Below are positions 37,543 through 50,658 of a stretch of 64,000 nt of DNA, in pieces; within the stretch, counting starts at the first letter, position 1; each line of letters starts with the position of its first letter. This stretch comes from Phalacrocorax aristotelis (Eukaryota > Chordata > Aves > Suliformes > Phalacrocoracidae): positions 57,214,266-57,278,265 of the forward strand of contig NC_134279.1 of assembly GCF_949628215.1 (NCBI RefSeq), given 5' to 3'. A model generated the notes under the pieces. That model did not search any database, was not told where the DNA came from, and saw nothing but the letters and a program-made list of their open reading frames with translations. A program made the translations under genes and the position numbers.

Positions 37543-38541
37543 TACTTTGTATAGAAACACTGATAACTGCTACTCTTTTGAGACCATGGTTAGCAGTGGT
37601 TGTTCGGAGAAAGAACAGAAGGAAAATGAAATGACCCCTTCCCAGGTAAATCCCCTGAACTCCTATCCACCAACAATTTAGTGACTTCTTGTCATGGGCA
37701 TTGTACCCGTAACTCAGATGTGATAGTCAGCAATGGCTTTATCCTCTACACATTTCTCTGATGTCTTTTGGATGCATTATACTTTGGACCTCCTCAACAG
37801 TCTATGGTGGTGAGTTCATGTGTGTGGCATGTAAAATAATCTTGTTTTAAACTTGCCTGAGTGAATGTCCCCCAGGTTTTGCAGTGGAAGGAAAATAGTA
37901 AATCATCATTCTTTATTCACCTTTTCCACGCTACCCATAGTTTTACAACCCCTTGTTATAGCCCCTTTCAATTATCCCTTCTCCAAACTGACAAGTTCAC
38001 ATTTATTTGGAGTCTTTTCATATGGAGGTTTATAGAAATCTATCTGGGTCCTGCCTAATTCACCTCACATTTTGCAAGATGAAAAAAATGTAGATATTAT
38101 ACTGTATAATCTGAGAAATAATATTTGATCATGTAATTAGACTGTATCATAGGCAAATGCACTAGGGAACAGAGTTAATGTTGCATGTACAACCTTAATT
38201 TTATTTCCTGACTTTTAAATGCCAAATTAGGCAACTTTAACATTTTCTTAATGCAATTTTTGTATGGAATATTATATAGCCTATTACATATGCATGCATA
38301 TTGAAATATGGAATACATTAAGCTGTAGCACGCAGACTGTGGCACACACATCTGAGTGCTAGATGTCGGCCCTGGTCTTGACTGGCATAAAGTTATACAG
38401 GTCATTTCAGAGTGGTGCTCTCAATGCTTTTGGGTGTCACTGCCCTGATGTTTATTTTCTACATGCTATAAGTCTTATAGAGCAGTGTTACAGAGAATTA
38501 GTTTGAGAACTTTTTTTTTCAATTGAATTGATGCTGCTTTT

Positions 38542-38571
38542 TACAACCTCCTTCTTACAAAGGAGGTTGTA
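38542..38571 (+). other. Perfect 12-bp inverted repeat (hairpin)
   Basis: TACAACCTCCTT (38542-38553), a 6-base loop CTTACA and AAGGAGGTTGTA (38560-38571) form a perfect stem. A T-run lies 20 to 30 bases upstream. It is too short for a typical microRNA precursor unless the flanks also pair, which they do not obviously do. Confidence 0.8.
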
Positions 38572-41500
38572 GTCTTCTTATTCAAATATTTAGGCTTTAG
38601 TAACTTAAGAGAAAAAGTATGTCCTCAGAAGCTTCAGAAATTATGAAAATGTAAAAGAATACTAGAAAAACATAAAATAATTTTCCAAACATAATGATAC
38701 CATGGCTTTATTTCCTGATCTCTGCAGACCTCCCTGGGATGGAAGACAGTACAATCGAAAGCTAAGAATCTCCCTTTTCAAGTGGTAAGTGTAAGAAGTC
38801 CTTTTCTAGCCACAAAGGGCTATAAGATGATTGATTCCAAGGCTGGCTTGTAAAGGATTAGACAGTGTCCTTTCTGCATCTTGTTCCACACTGTAATGTC
38901 AGGGTATCTCTGAAGCTACATGGCAATTTTAGGGGTTAGAAGAAATCCTTTGCAGAGATGTATTACTGAACAAACTGCAGGGAAGACACTTGGACAAACC
39001 ATAATATAGGAGTGATTGATGTAGCTAATCTAAATAATTCAATATTCAGTCATCAAATGAAAATCAAAACACATCATACATGTGTTGTTATGAATGTGTG
39101 ACACAAAAGGATGCTGTCGCACATAGGGCTTTATTTTCCTGGTCAAAGACATCTAATATGTGTCAGGATTACAAAAGGTTAATATCATATGACAGGAGCA
39201 AGAAATCTACTGTCTTCAGAGGTTACTCTTGAAGAATGTCACCATGGACTGGATGGAATATACCACTAATAAATCACAGCAATGTTCTTCCAATAGACTA
39301 AGTGATTTTTGAAAAGGGCAAAAAAAAAAATCAAATAACATATTCAGCTAACAGGATTTGATCAGCCGATCATCTAGTGAATATTAAAAAAGCTGATCTG
39401 ATGAATAAATTATTCAGTGGAAGAAGGCAAAATTAACAAATTAAGTATTTGCTGAACAACATTTAAACCATTCAGCATATATAGAATCAAATATTTATTC
39501 ATACATATTTATTAATAGTTCTTATGCATTTTTTTGTTTCATCCAGGTGAATAAAAACTCCTGACTCTTTTTTTCTTTCTTCCAAGGAAAGTGGAAATAG
39601 CCTGTCTTTCAGAAAGCTTCTCAGGTCAGTGTCTCAGCAAAGCCAGCTTCATTTGCATTTTTAATCAGATGCCTATGTAAGTGAACATGTAAAATCTTAA
39701 CTGTGCGAGTGCCAGATTTTAGTATTTCTTTTTCTAGTTTTCTGGATGTGCATGTGTGTCTACAAGACAGTGTAAAGAAAGAAAGGCTATGGCTGTGCTC
39801 ATGCGTTGGCCAGATGTATTCCAGCAATGCATTTTCTTTCAGACCTGGACAGCTACCTTTCCTGGTACTTGGATTTTCCAGGAGCCACGCTCTCTTGCTT
39901 TCATACATACATATGGTCTGAAAACGACAATTAGGGAAGCTAACACCCTTTCTTTGGAAAGCATGGTTTCCTCCATCATTAGTAGAGCTGATCAGAAAGG
40001 ATTTTTATCCCAGCAAAAGAAAATGACAATAACCACAGTATCAAAAAATAAAGGGGTTGGAGAATACAGGGGGGGGAAAAAAAACAACACCTTTTTTTCT
40101 TAACAAACTAAAGCCTACATAAGTGAAATGCATGTTTGTAGAGGGAGAGCAAGAAATACCGTCTTCCTTGAAGAGCCACTTTTCTACCAGCTGGGAAGAA
40201 GATTTTTCATAATTTTTTTTTAATGTTAGTCCAGATTAAAATAATGTAAATGACCTAAATTCTGATCTCCTTTACTCTAAGGGTGGCAGAATCAGCACCA
40301 AAACCAGCAGATATTTCTAAGGATGGTAGATGATATATGATTTCCTCAACCATAAATTAAGAGATTCAGGGGCAGGGCATTAGCTAAAGTTAAATCTCAC
40401 CTCTCTGTTGATACTGATGGGCAAGTCTCTCTCCTGTTTTAAGACAAAAAGCCATTGTCACATAGCTAAGAAACAAGAATATAATAACAAGGATGCTAAA
40501 TAATGGCCAGGACATAAAAAGGTTCTCATGACACAGTAATCTCAAAAGTAAAGCTGACAGATGCTCGGGGTATTAAAATATTATTATCTGAGACAACCAC
40601 ACCCGTACCATCAATTTTTTCAGATCCTTTGCATTTAAACAAGTAAAAGCATATATTTTTATGGAATGTCACTTATTTGAAGCACTGTTCTGAGATCACT
40701 TCTGGATGTCTTTTGGGTGCAGCTCAACTGTGTGCGGAGGGCCAGAGGTGGGTGGTGCATCAGGTGAATTTCAGCTTCTGCAAACTCAACATCTGTACAT
40801 TTACCCTTGAGCAAACACAGTTTTGCCTATTTATTTTTTTTCCTAAGCAGATGCAGCTTGTGATGGACACGTTCTCAGGCACAAAGACTTGCAGGATGAT
40901 GGAATTTCTTCTCACTTGAAAAACCACAGCAGTCTCCCAGCCCTGCTCTGGCACAGTTTTGCCTTTACGTACTGTTGTCTTTTTTCTTTCCACATCTTTT
41001 AATGTGGCACTCAGTTTAGTTTGTGTTCCAAAGATTTTAGCACCTCTTCTGGATGAGTCATTTTGTGCTGCACCACCCAGTGTGAAAGCAAGGTCTGAGG
41101 AGATTCCATATTTTGCCCATCGCTTCCCTCTTTTCTGGACTGTAAGTAATGAATTTACCCCCAAGGACAGCTTTTTGGGGTCTCCCACAGGATTACCAGC
41201 ATTACTTCTACAAGATTATTGATGCAGAGGAAGTCCTTGAACTCTGCATTCAAGAGCGAGCTGTTAAGTTGTCATGATTTAATGTAAGGTTTAGGAGCTG
41301 CTTGAGAATGGAAGAGTGATGAAGGCAATGCTAGGAAGATTTTACACCCTTCAGCTCCTAAAAGGCTCTCTTTAAACCCAGGAAAGGCATCTAACCTGGG
41401 GTGAAGCCTATCTTCAGCAAAGGATCAGGTGTCATTCCCATGCTTCCAGCACCGGTGGTATCTCCAGGCATCTGTCAGACCTGTGTTTCTCATCAAATTA

Positions 41501-42121
41501 AGCCTAGTCAACTCTCTGCTTGGTAGATGCCGCATGGCTGATCATGTATATCCTGTTGTGTTTAAACCGCAGTCAGGTTCCCCATCTAGATGAGTTTAAG
41601 GAAGATTCTGCTTCCAGCTGTCTTCCCCTGTCCATCCCATCTGTGTTTTAACTGCAACTGATACGCACAGTTTGCCTGACAAAATTTGACAGTATTTCTG
41701 AACAGCCGCCAAGCTGTATAGGTGCTGGGCCTGAACGTAACACTTCAATGCAAGATACTAATAACGTCTCTACTTCAGGAAACCAACATTTTCTATTCTA
41801 ATTGAGTTCTAGCTCAGTGTCACTTCTCTTGCCCTGCAAAGGACCACCTTTTTGCAAGCCTGGATAACTGAGGTTGGAAAGTATGTGATGGGCAAGAAAT
41901 AACAGAAGCGGTGAGGGTCACACAGGTTTTGCAAAGCAGCTGGACCCCAACTTGTGGAGCATCAGCCCTCCCTTTCAGCAGGCAGCCAGCAGGCTTTCTG
42001 AGGTACTGCCCTCAAAATGCTAAGTGCCACAGGATGAGGTCTAAATGTTGCAAAGAACCATAAAACGTTATAGAGTAACTTGACATTACACAGTGCTGGC
42101 CAAGACGAGAGCACAAAGCTT

Positions 42122-42142
42122 GGGCTAGGGCTAGGGCAAGGG
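42122..42142 (+). other. G-quadruplex-type motif
   Basis: Four GGG runs separated by three-base loops (CTA, CTA, CAA) on the plus strand. Meets the canonical G3N1-7 quadruplex pattern. Its GGGCTA units resemble degenerate telomere repeats but only two are present. Confidence 0.7.
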
Positions 42143-45100
42143 CTGATGCTCCAGGGAGGCAAAGCTATTCTGAATCACTCCAATGAAGACAGTGAAGCTT
42201 TTTTAGGGCAGATGAAAGTTTGGAGTGTGTCATCTGTGTTTTATCCATGACATATTTCTAAAAAATACTCACCAACAAGTACCCTACACTATTTCTCCCT
42301 TCTTAAAAGTACTTTATGTAAGCTATATTTAATTAAAATGAGCTTTTCCATGTGTCCACAATCGATTTCTTAAAATATTAATAATTTTCCCTATGTTGGG
42401 GATCACAGCCATTACTTTTTCCTGTGTGTCCTTTAACTATATTTAAATAATTCATTTACCCATTTTCCAGCCCTCAGGGAGACCAGTTCTCTTTTTTTTT
42501 TTACACAATGCAATCCCATTTAAAACATAGGATATTTCCTCCTCCTAAAGTTATAGGATATTTTCTTTCTTGCCAGTGTTTACTCAGCACAAGAATGCAG
42601 TTAGCTACCATTTTATTAAGACACAAATGATGTAGCATGGAAATATGTGTCTGCCTGTGTATAAATGCCCTTTCCAATGCTCATCAATCTTGCACTAATT
42701 AGAAAGACAAAAATATTTTAAAACCAATTAATGTCACTGAGAAACATTCCAGTAATTCTCAAAATACAATGTAACCATGATAGATACATTTCAATTATTT
42801 CAAAGCATTTTCACAGAGCACTGAGTAAGCGTAAGGGAAAAGCAGGGACTAAAAGCCGCATCGCTTGGCTGATGGATCTGTGACACAGGATGTGGATTGA
42901 GGTTTAAGTGAGACCAGCAGTTCATGTTCTCCCTCAAAAAGCTCCTGAGTCACCTGATTAAAGTGCAACCTTGACAAATATGCACAGCGTTGTCTCTCAC
43001 AGTTGGAATCACCAAAGAGGCTAAAAACAGCACCATGCACTGCATAATCTCTAACCTCAGGGGACAACAAAAACAGAGAATTGCTGTGTCAATCTCATTT
43101 CCTTGTTAGGCTCATTATCATAAATGCAGGCCTTTGGTTTTGAATACCACACTTCAATAACATTTACCTATCAACAGCTGCTGAAATATTGAATTCCACA
43201 GTCATCTTTTCCTTTTGATGCTCTCCCTTTTGTTTCTTTATCCATAAACATGAGCAACTGAGCTAAGCTTAAATTAACTAGCTGGGGTTAAATGTTTAGG
43301 GCAGCAAATTATGGCTAGCCTGCTTGCAGAGTGGTTTAGATTACAGGGGAGAGTTGCCAATCTTAGCTCTCATCGTGCACTCCAAATGTGCAGAGCAATA
43401 CTGGCAGTTCATGGCCAAATCCTGCATGCTTTAGTTATCACAGGAGCACTGCTCCCATGAATAAGTGGAGCAAGATTTAGCCCCTGCTCAGAAGATAGAG
43501 ATGAATCACACTTTCATTCTTTGCGTACCTCACGGTACCTTCAACACAGGCATGTTCAGTGATTGATAGCCTGTGTCTAGATTGGGTATTTTTCTATATA
43601 CTGACAAATATTCTCTTCACAGTGATTTCTAGGAGCAGAGGAGTATACACTGCAGCAATGTTGGGTTTCTTATTTTTTGTTGTGCCCTTTGTCTTTGCTT
43701 TGATTAGGTTTTTTTTCTGAGGGTCAGTAACTTCCCATCCTTTTCCACCCAGAGTGCTCTGAAATAATCCGGTTACAGATCTCCAGCCTTAGCATCAGTA
43801 AGAGTGGAAACTTGCATCAGTAAACAGGTAGGGGAAGGCGCAACCTTTGCTTCAGGGTCAAATCCCAAGTGATGGCACAGTCTGAGGGAAATGAAGGTGT
43901 TTGTCTTTCTTGAAATGAGCTTCTGGTATCAGCTAAGGCTTTTTTTTTTTTTTTCTTTAAACTTGATCAAGGCAAGGGCTATGTGTTAACCGTTTTAACC
44001 CAGTGTGCAACCAAAACGGGACAGGAATTCAGACATAAATGTTGGGTTAACAATAATTTAACGACTACATGCTGTTACTCACGAGACCACTCAGGCGCTG
44101 TAGGATGTGCCACAAGGAGTGCCTGTGGAAGGGGGCAGCCCACAACCACTTGCAGCAGGTACAGCAGCATCTTCCCATGCTTTGAGACCGTCGCTTCACT
44201 CAGTCTGCCCCTTTGCCAGTCTATCGCTGGCTTCTCAACCGCGCAGTCATGCCAGTCCACCTGCAAGAATGACTGCATACCTGTACAGAGCTTATGAGTA
44301 AAATGGTGTTCCCCTAAATGGGGGCATCCTGCAAGGCCAAAGGCACGACCACCAGGGTTAAACACTTTTGCTCCACAGGATTGGGCTGCAGGAGCCCCTC
44401 AGGTTAGGCACAACACACAGCCTTTGGGCCACAGCACTGTTGTCCCCTGTCTGAAACTCAGGGAAAGACTCATAAAGAAAACCCAGCACATTTTTTAGGT
44501 CTAGATACCCAGAAGAATCATGGAGAGCAGAGCAGAGGAAAAGCCAAGACTTCCTGAACACAGGGACATGCTGAAGGGGCATTTTGGTAGTCTGGTGATG
44601 GGCACTGTCAAAAACCTCAGCAGAAAGAAATTCAGCACATAAAATACGTGTTCCATTTTCCTCCTGGCTAAAGTCCCCCCCTCATTTCAGTGGCTTTGGA
44701 CCCTGTTAACCCCAGGTCTGCTTCTCTCTTCATGTCCATAGAGACCCAGCATCTGCCTGATGAGCTGCAGAGGCCCCAGGTAAAGGAGGCAGCTTGGAGG
44801 CCATGACATGCAAACCCTGGTTTTCTCTCTTTGTACAAGGCTTGTGGTAGGCAAGGGTTGTTTCCTGCACCTGGAGCAGAGGGGTAGGTGTCAACACCAA
44901 AAAGCAGTGAGCTTCTAGGAATGTAGTTGGCACCTGAGTGGGTAATTTTTGGCTGCTTATTTGAATCTAACTATTAAAAGCCTAATATTAACTTTATACA
45001 ATTTTATTACCATACTGACCTCAGGCAACTGCTGGCCACGGCTGTGGCAGAGGCCAGTCAGAGGAGGCAAGGTGGAGGACACATTTCATTTCTGAGTGGA

Positions 45101-45389
45101 AGCAGAGTTTCCCTCACCACTTATTTTCATTCTCTTTTGCATTACGGTACACTAAATTTTTTTAGGCACAGGCAATCAAAGAGTCAGTCAGAAAACAAAA
45201 AGACTTATGATTGATTTTGCTTAAGTAAAATAGTGATTTCTATTACACTAGCCTTTACTTAGAGGCTTTTGGCTGCTACAGGGAATCGATTTATTCTACT
45301 TGTCAAAAAACTCAAAATCAGAAACAGCCCAGCTCCTTCAATGCCCTGCATGAAAGAAATACCCAGCTTGTAGAAGTTAGCTCGACTTT

Positions 45390-45600
45390 TCTGCAGGAGA
45401 GGGGCGGAAGACCGAGGGAGTTAATTATATCAATAGAGAGGGCTCGCTTTTCATTTCCAGTGAGCCTGACTCCAACTAAATAAATAAAGCTGAAATGGGA
45501 GAGCGATGACCACAATAAGTAGCCGAAACTCCACGTGATGACAGAGGAATGATTTCCCACCGCCACCGCTTAAATATAACTAAGGTGTTCTGTAATTTTA
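45390..45600. promoter_or_regulatory. Possible conserved non-coding element upstream of BEND4
   Basis: A high-complexity stretch about 1.2 kb upstream of exon 1, free of repeats, with TTAATTATATCAATAG, an E-box in CACGTGATGACAG and an ACCACAAT (RUNX-like) word. The mix of homeobox, E-box and RUNX-like words is typical of conserved enhancers but is not proof. It carries no open frame worth considering. Confidence 0.25.
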
Positions 45601-46017
45601 CTTCCAAAAGCCAGAGGGCTTATTGTAATCCTGATAAATTATAGCAGCAGAAGCAGGAGAGAAGTGGGACAGAAGAAGGGAAATGTTAATGCAAAATATA
45701 AAATTGCCTCGCAGAAAAGAATGGGGAGAGTGAGCGAGCGGTTTGTTATCGTTTATTTTTCTTCAACATATCATTCAGTTTCAGCTGTCTCCCATCTCAC
45801 CCAGATCTCCACCATTTCTCAGAAACGTCTCTCGATGGCATCTCATTCTCTTCCTGTCTTTCACCAGCGTTTCATTATTTCTTAACTGTCCCTGAAAGGG
45901 CCTGGGCAGGAGGCGGGGGAGAGAGGGGGGCGGCAGGGAGAGGGACGGCGCTTGGCCCCACGTGTCCGCCTTATTTAGGCACTTTGCAGAAAGGCGGGCT
46001 GGGGGGGGACACGACGC

Positions 46018-46204
46018 TGCAAATAATGTTAACTGTGATTAATCTCCCGGATTCCTGGAAATCTGACATGCATGAGTTACAGCGAAACCTCTTTTATTTC
46101 GCCATGAAATGCTTTTGCATAATGAGAAAGAAAATGTCCTCTGTGCCCTAATCAACTCTGACAGGTCCTGGACTCCCAAATACTCCTATTTATGGCATTA
46201 TTTA

Positions 46205-46205
<1 letters not shown>
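46018..46205. promoter_or_regulatory. AT-rich, motif-dense element just upstream of the BEND4 island
   Basis: A sharply AT-rich block between GC-rich sequence at 45900-46015 and the CpG island. It contains TTTTGCATAATGAG (46113-46126, POU/octamer-like), TGACATGCATGAG, and CTATTTATGG/TTATTTATTT near 46186-46208 (MEF2- or TATA-like). Such AT-rich islands inside CpG-rich promoters of developmental genes are often conserved upstream elements. It could serve as proximal enhancer or core promoter; conservation was not tested. Confidence 0.4.
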
Positions 46206-47701
<1,496 letters not shown>

Positions 47702-49068
47702 TGATTTTAACAGAAAGGAAATAGATCGGCTGTTTGCCTGCACCGTTTTCATAAGATGCAGCGAGGAACAGGAGATCAGATTTTTTTTTTTCTTCCTTTT
47801 CTTTAAAGGTGTAAGATACCAAGATGCTGAACACCTATCTTTCTTCTAGTGATGGCTTGGAGTTAAAAACCATGTAGATCTTGATATGCAACCTAAATTT
47901 GGCATCAGGAAATGGGAAATTGCATCTTTAAGCAGAGTACAATCAAAAATGAATTACAATAAATCCTATATAATTGCATAGGTCATTCTCTTTAATGAGA
48001 TTTTATTAACCTGACTGTCAAGCTTTTGAGTCAGGCAGATATTTTATCTTCTTCAACTGATAAAAGTGTCAGCTATAAACCACCATATAAATATTCATAA
48101 ATCTACACATCTGTGGCAGCCTATCAGCATCATTCTTTTGGACATTAAAAGCATTCTAATTACTTTCTGTCTAGCAGAGCTGAAATGCTGCCTGTTATAG
48201 TATGTGCTTGGCAGGCATGATTGCTTTTGTTTGCCATCACAAATAGCAGCATCCTATTTTATATACTGATGGTCCAGAATATATTCAGGGTTTGACTGAA
48301 CAGGATGAATATTATGAAGCACCATCTGGTTTTGATAACATCGGGTATATTAACTCATCTGTTAATTTTTGACACATCATTGATTTATTTATTTAGAAAA
48401 ATTGGATCCTGTTTTGGTATGTTGCTGTTTGCCTTTGTAACAAATGTGATGACATTTCCTTACTAAACAGGGAGATATGCTAGTTAATAGGATATATGGC
48501 TATGTTTTAATGCCTGTTTTCGCTCAGAAGCAGTCGTGTACTGGATGAATTTATCATGTCTTGTTACAAAGAATCCAAGTGCTTTACCAAAAAAGTTTAA
48601 TACTTGAATAGATTAGCCTGAAAATTCACGGCTCTGACGCATAGTCCCATGATCTGTGGCAGAAGGTCATGTTTTCTTTTTTCTTGAAATTACTTCTTAT
48701 TTTAAATGCCCAAATGGTGGTATTTCAGTTTTGGGGTTTTCTGTTTTTTGGTTTTTTTTTTCTGTGGCCGACAAGCAAAACATTGCTGAAAAATGTGACA
48801 CCTACGTTTCTTCACAGAAGCAGATTACACCATGGAAAACACTCAGCTGTCTGGTAGATGATATACGAGGCCATATTCCCAGCAAAGCCCTCTGGGCTTT
48901 GATGAGCAGAAGTTTGGACTTTCTCCTGTGTCTGTAGACTATACAAACCAGGAGCTAGAGCAGGCTTCAAAGTTTGCTGTCGATTTCGGTTCTGTGCTTA
49001 AAAAGATAGTTAAGGAACTGCTGTTTGTGCACTGAAGTTCTGTGAAGTCCCTGTCTTGTCACCCGCAC

Positions 49069-49150
49069 ATAGAATCACAGAATCGCATCCAGGCTTTACT
49101 TTAGGTTCCTAAATAGGTCCTGACATACCCTTGTCTCAGCTAAGGCCTTT
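49069..49150 (-). mobile_element. Possible CR1 3'-tail remnant
   Basis: The plus-strand words CATAGAATCACAGAATC are two copies of the 8-bp unit (ATTCTRTG on the minus strand) that ends CR1 elements. The sequence that follows (CCTAAATAGGTCCTG and onward) no longer resembles CR1, so this is either a very short decayed tail or chance. Confidence 0.3.
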
Positions 49151-50028
49151 AAGTACTAACCAAAGCAGAACAGGACAAAACAAACCAAAAACTTGCTATG
49201 GTGTGCCGAAGTGCAACTTTTGTACAAGTTATTACCAGAATCTGATAAATGAAGGGGTGAGGTTTAGACCTCCTGGGTATTGTAATCCCTGAGGTATGGG
49301 TGCTTTGCTGAGCTATGCACCTACCCTTCCTGCTTGCTGATGGAGAAACACCAGGCGCCTTGTGTTGGAGGAGCTGTAGCATGGGTAAGCCGAGCAGGGA
49401 GCTGTTGAGGGTGAGCTAGTCGGGACCTGGAGGCTGTATGTGTGTGGAGTACTTCCATTCCATCATCCAGAGCCCTGAAATCCTCTAAACAAATGAGTGA
49501 GCCAGTTCAATAACTCAGGCTGCCACTGGGGAAGCAGAGCTGGGGTTTTGCCCCTGGGGAGTGGGAGCGTTTGCACGTGCTGCGTGCACAGCCTCTCCGT
49601 GCTTTGCCCAGTGCCCACAGGGTCTCTGCCCACCCGGCTCCTGGGTTCCCCACAGCAGCAAGGGGCACAGGCTGGGCCCTTCCCAGAACACCTCTTAGAC
49701 AGAGATTTATCTCCCAAGTGGTCGGTGTTGTAGGGGGGAAAGATCGTTCCCTTAGCAGGTGTACAGCTGCAGGTCCACCGGGTTATTCTCCACAAGGCAG
49801 ACAGTCACCATCCATGACATGCACAGTTTTCCCACTTAGCTGAGCCATAGCATTTGGTGGGGTCTTACTTGAGTGAAGGGGTGGAGGGCTCTAGATTGCA
49901 TTGTAGGGACACCCATTCATAAGTTCAGAGTGTCCCCTTTTTTTGCTGATACCTCTTCATTTGCACCTGCAACAGTGAGCAAGCTGGCTAGTAAAACACC
50001 ATTCCTAGGATGTCTGACACTGCACTAG

Positions 50029-50658
50029 TGCGTGGTTTAGCCCCAGTCAGAAGCTAAGCCCCATGCAGCCGCTCGCTCAAACCCCCCACCCCAGTGGGAT
50101 GGGGAGAGAATTGGAAGAGCAAAAGAAAAAAAACTCGTGGGCTGAGATAAGAACAGTTTAATGGTTAAAACAGTAATAGTAATAATAATAGCAACAATAA
50201 TTATATAATGAAAAGGAAAATAACAAAAGACACAGAGAGAGAGGGGAAAGACCTGGAGGGAGGGTGGATACCAAGCAAACAAGTGCTGCAACCGCTCACC
50301 ACCTGCTGACTGACACCGCCGGTCCCTGAGCTGTGATCGCTGCTTCCCCTGGCCAACTGTCCCCAGTTGATATACTGGGCATGACATCATATGATATGGA
50401 ATATCATATCATGCATGAGCTGCCTTGGCTGTGCCCCCTCCCCTCCCGGCTTCTTGTGCCCCTGGCAGAGCATGGGAGCCTGGAAAAGTCCTTGACTAGT
50501 GCAAGCACTACTTAGCAATGCTTAGCAACTATGTAGCAACTACTTAGCAACAACTAAAACATCAGTGTGTTATCAACATTTTTCTCATACTAAATCCAAA
50601 GCACACTATACCAGCTACAGTGAAGAAAATTAACTCTATCCCAGCCAAAAACATGAGA
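50029..50658 (-). mobile_element. Solo LTR, same ERVL-like family, copy 2, in BEND4 intron 1
   Basis: A 630-bp solo LTR of the same family as the copy at 10007. It starts TGCGTGGTTTAGCCCC, carries GCTGAGATAAGAACAGTTTA and TTGATATACTGGGC, and ends with the family's ATTAACTCTATCCCAGCC word. Perfect 5-bp target duplications ACTAG lie at 50024-50028 and 50659-50663. Direction is minus, antisense to BEND4. Extra length relative to copy 1 comes from a U3 block with repeated CTTAGCAACTA-type words at about 50505-50560 and following bases. The last bases read GA instead of the canonical CA, probably a point change. No internal retroviral sequence is present. Confidence 0.9.

Larger units (their letters stand above)
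31116..45389. other. Gene-free sequence upstream of BEND4
   Basis: About 14 kb of mostly AT-rich non-coding DNA with several simple repeats (T19/G13 run at 31804-31848, ATT repeat at 32967-32997, CAT repeat at 37488-37542), a perfect 12-bp hairpin (38542-38571) and a G-quadruplex-type motif (42122-42142). The segments 42640-42800 and 43090-43350 look like conserved non-coding DNA (even complexity, many TAAT and CATAAA words). The frames seen, such as 148 codons at 35344-35790 minus, match no family I know. Confidence 0.55.

Noticed and set aside
37347..37681. Frames with poly-Ser, poly-Ile or poly-Met
   Set aside because: Translation of the CAT trinucleotide repeat.
42115..42145. Interstitial telomere repeat
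   Set aside because: Only two GGGCTA units and none of the exact TTAGGG type; better described as a quadruplex-type motif.
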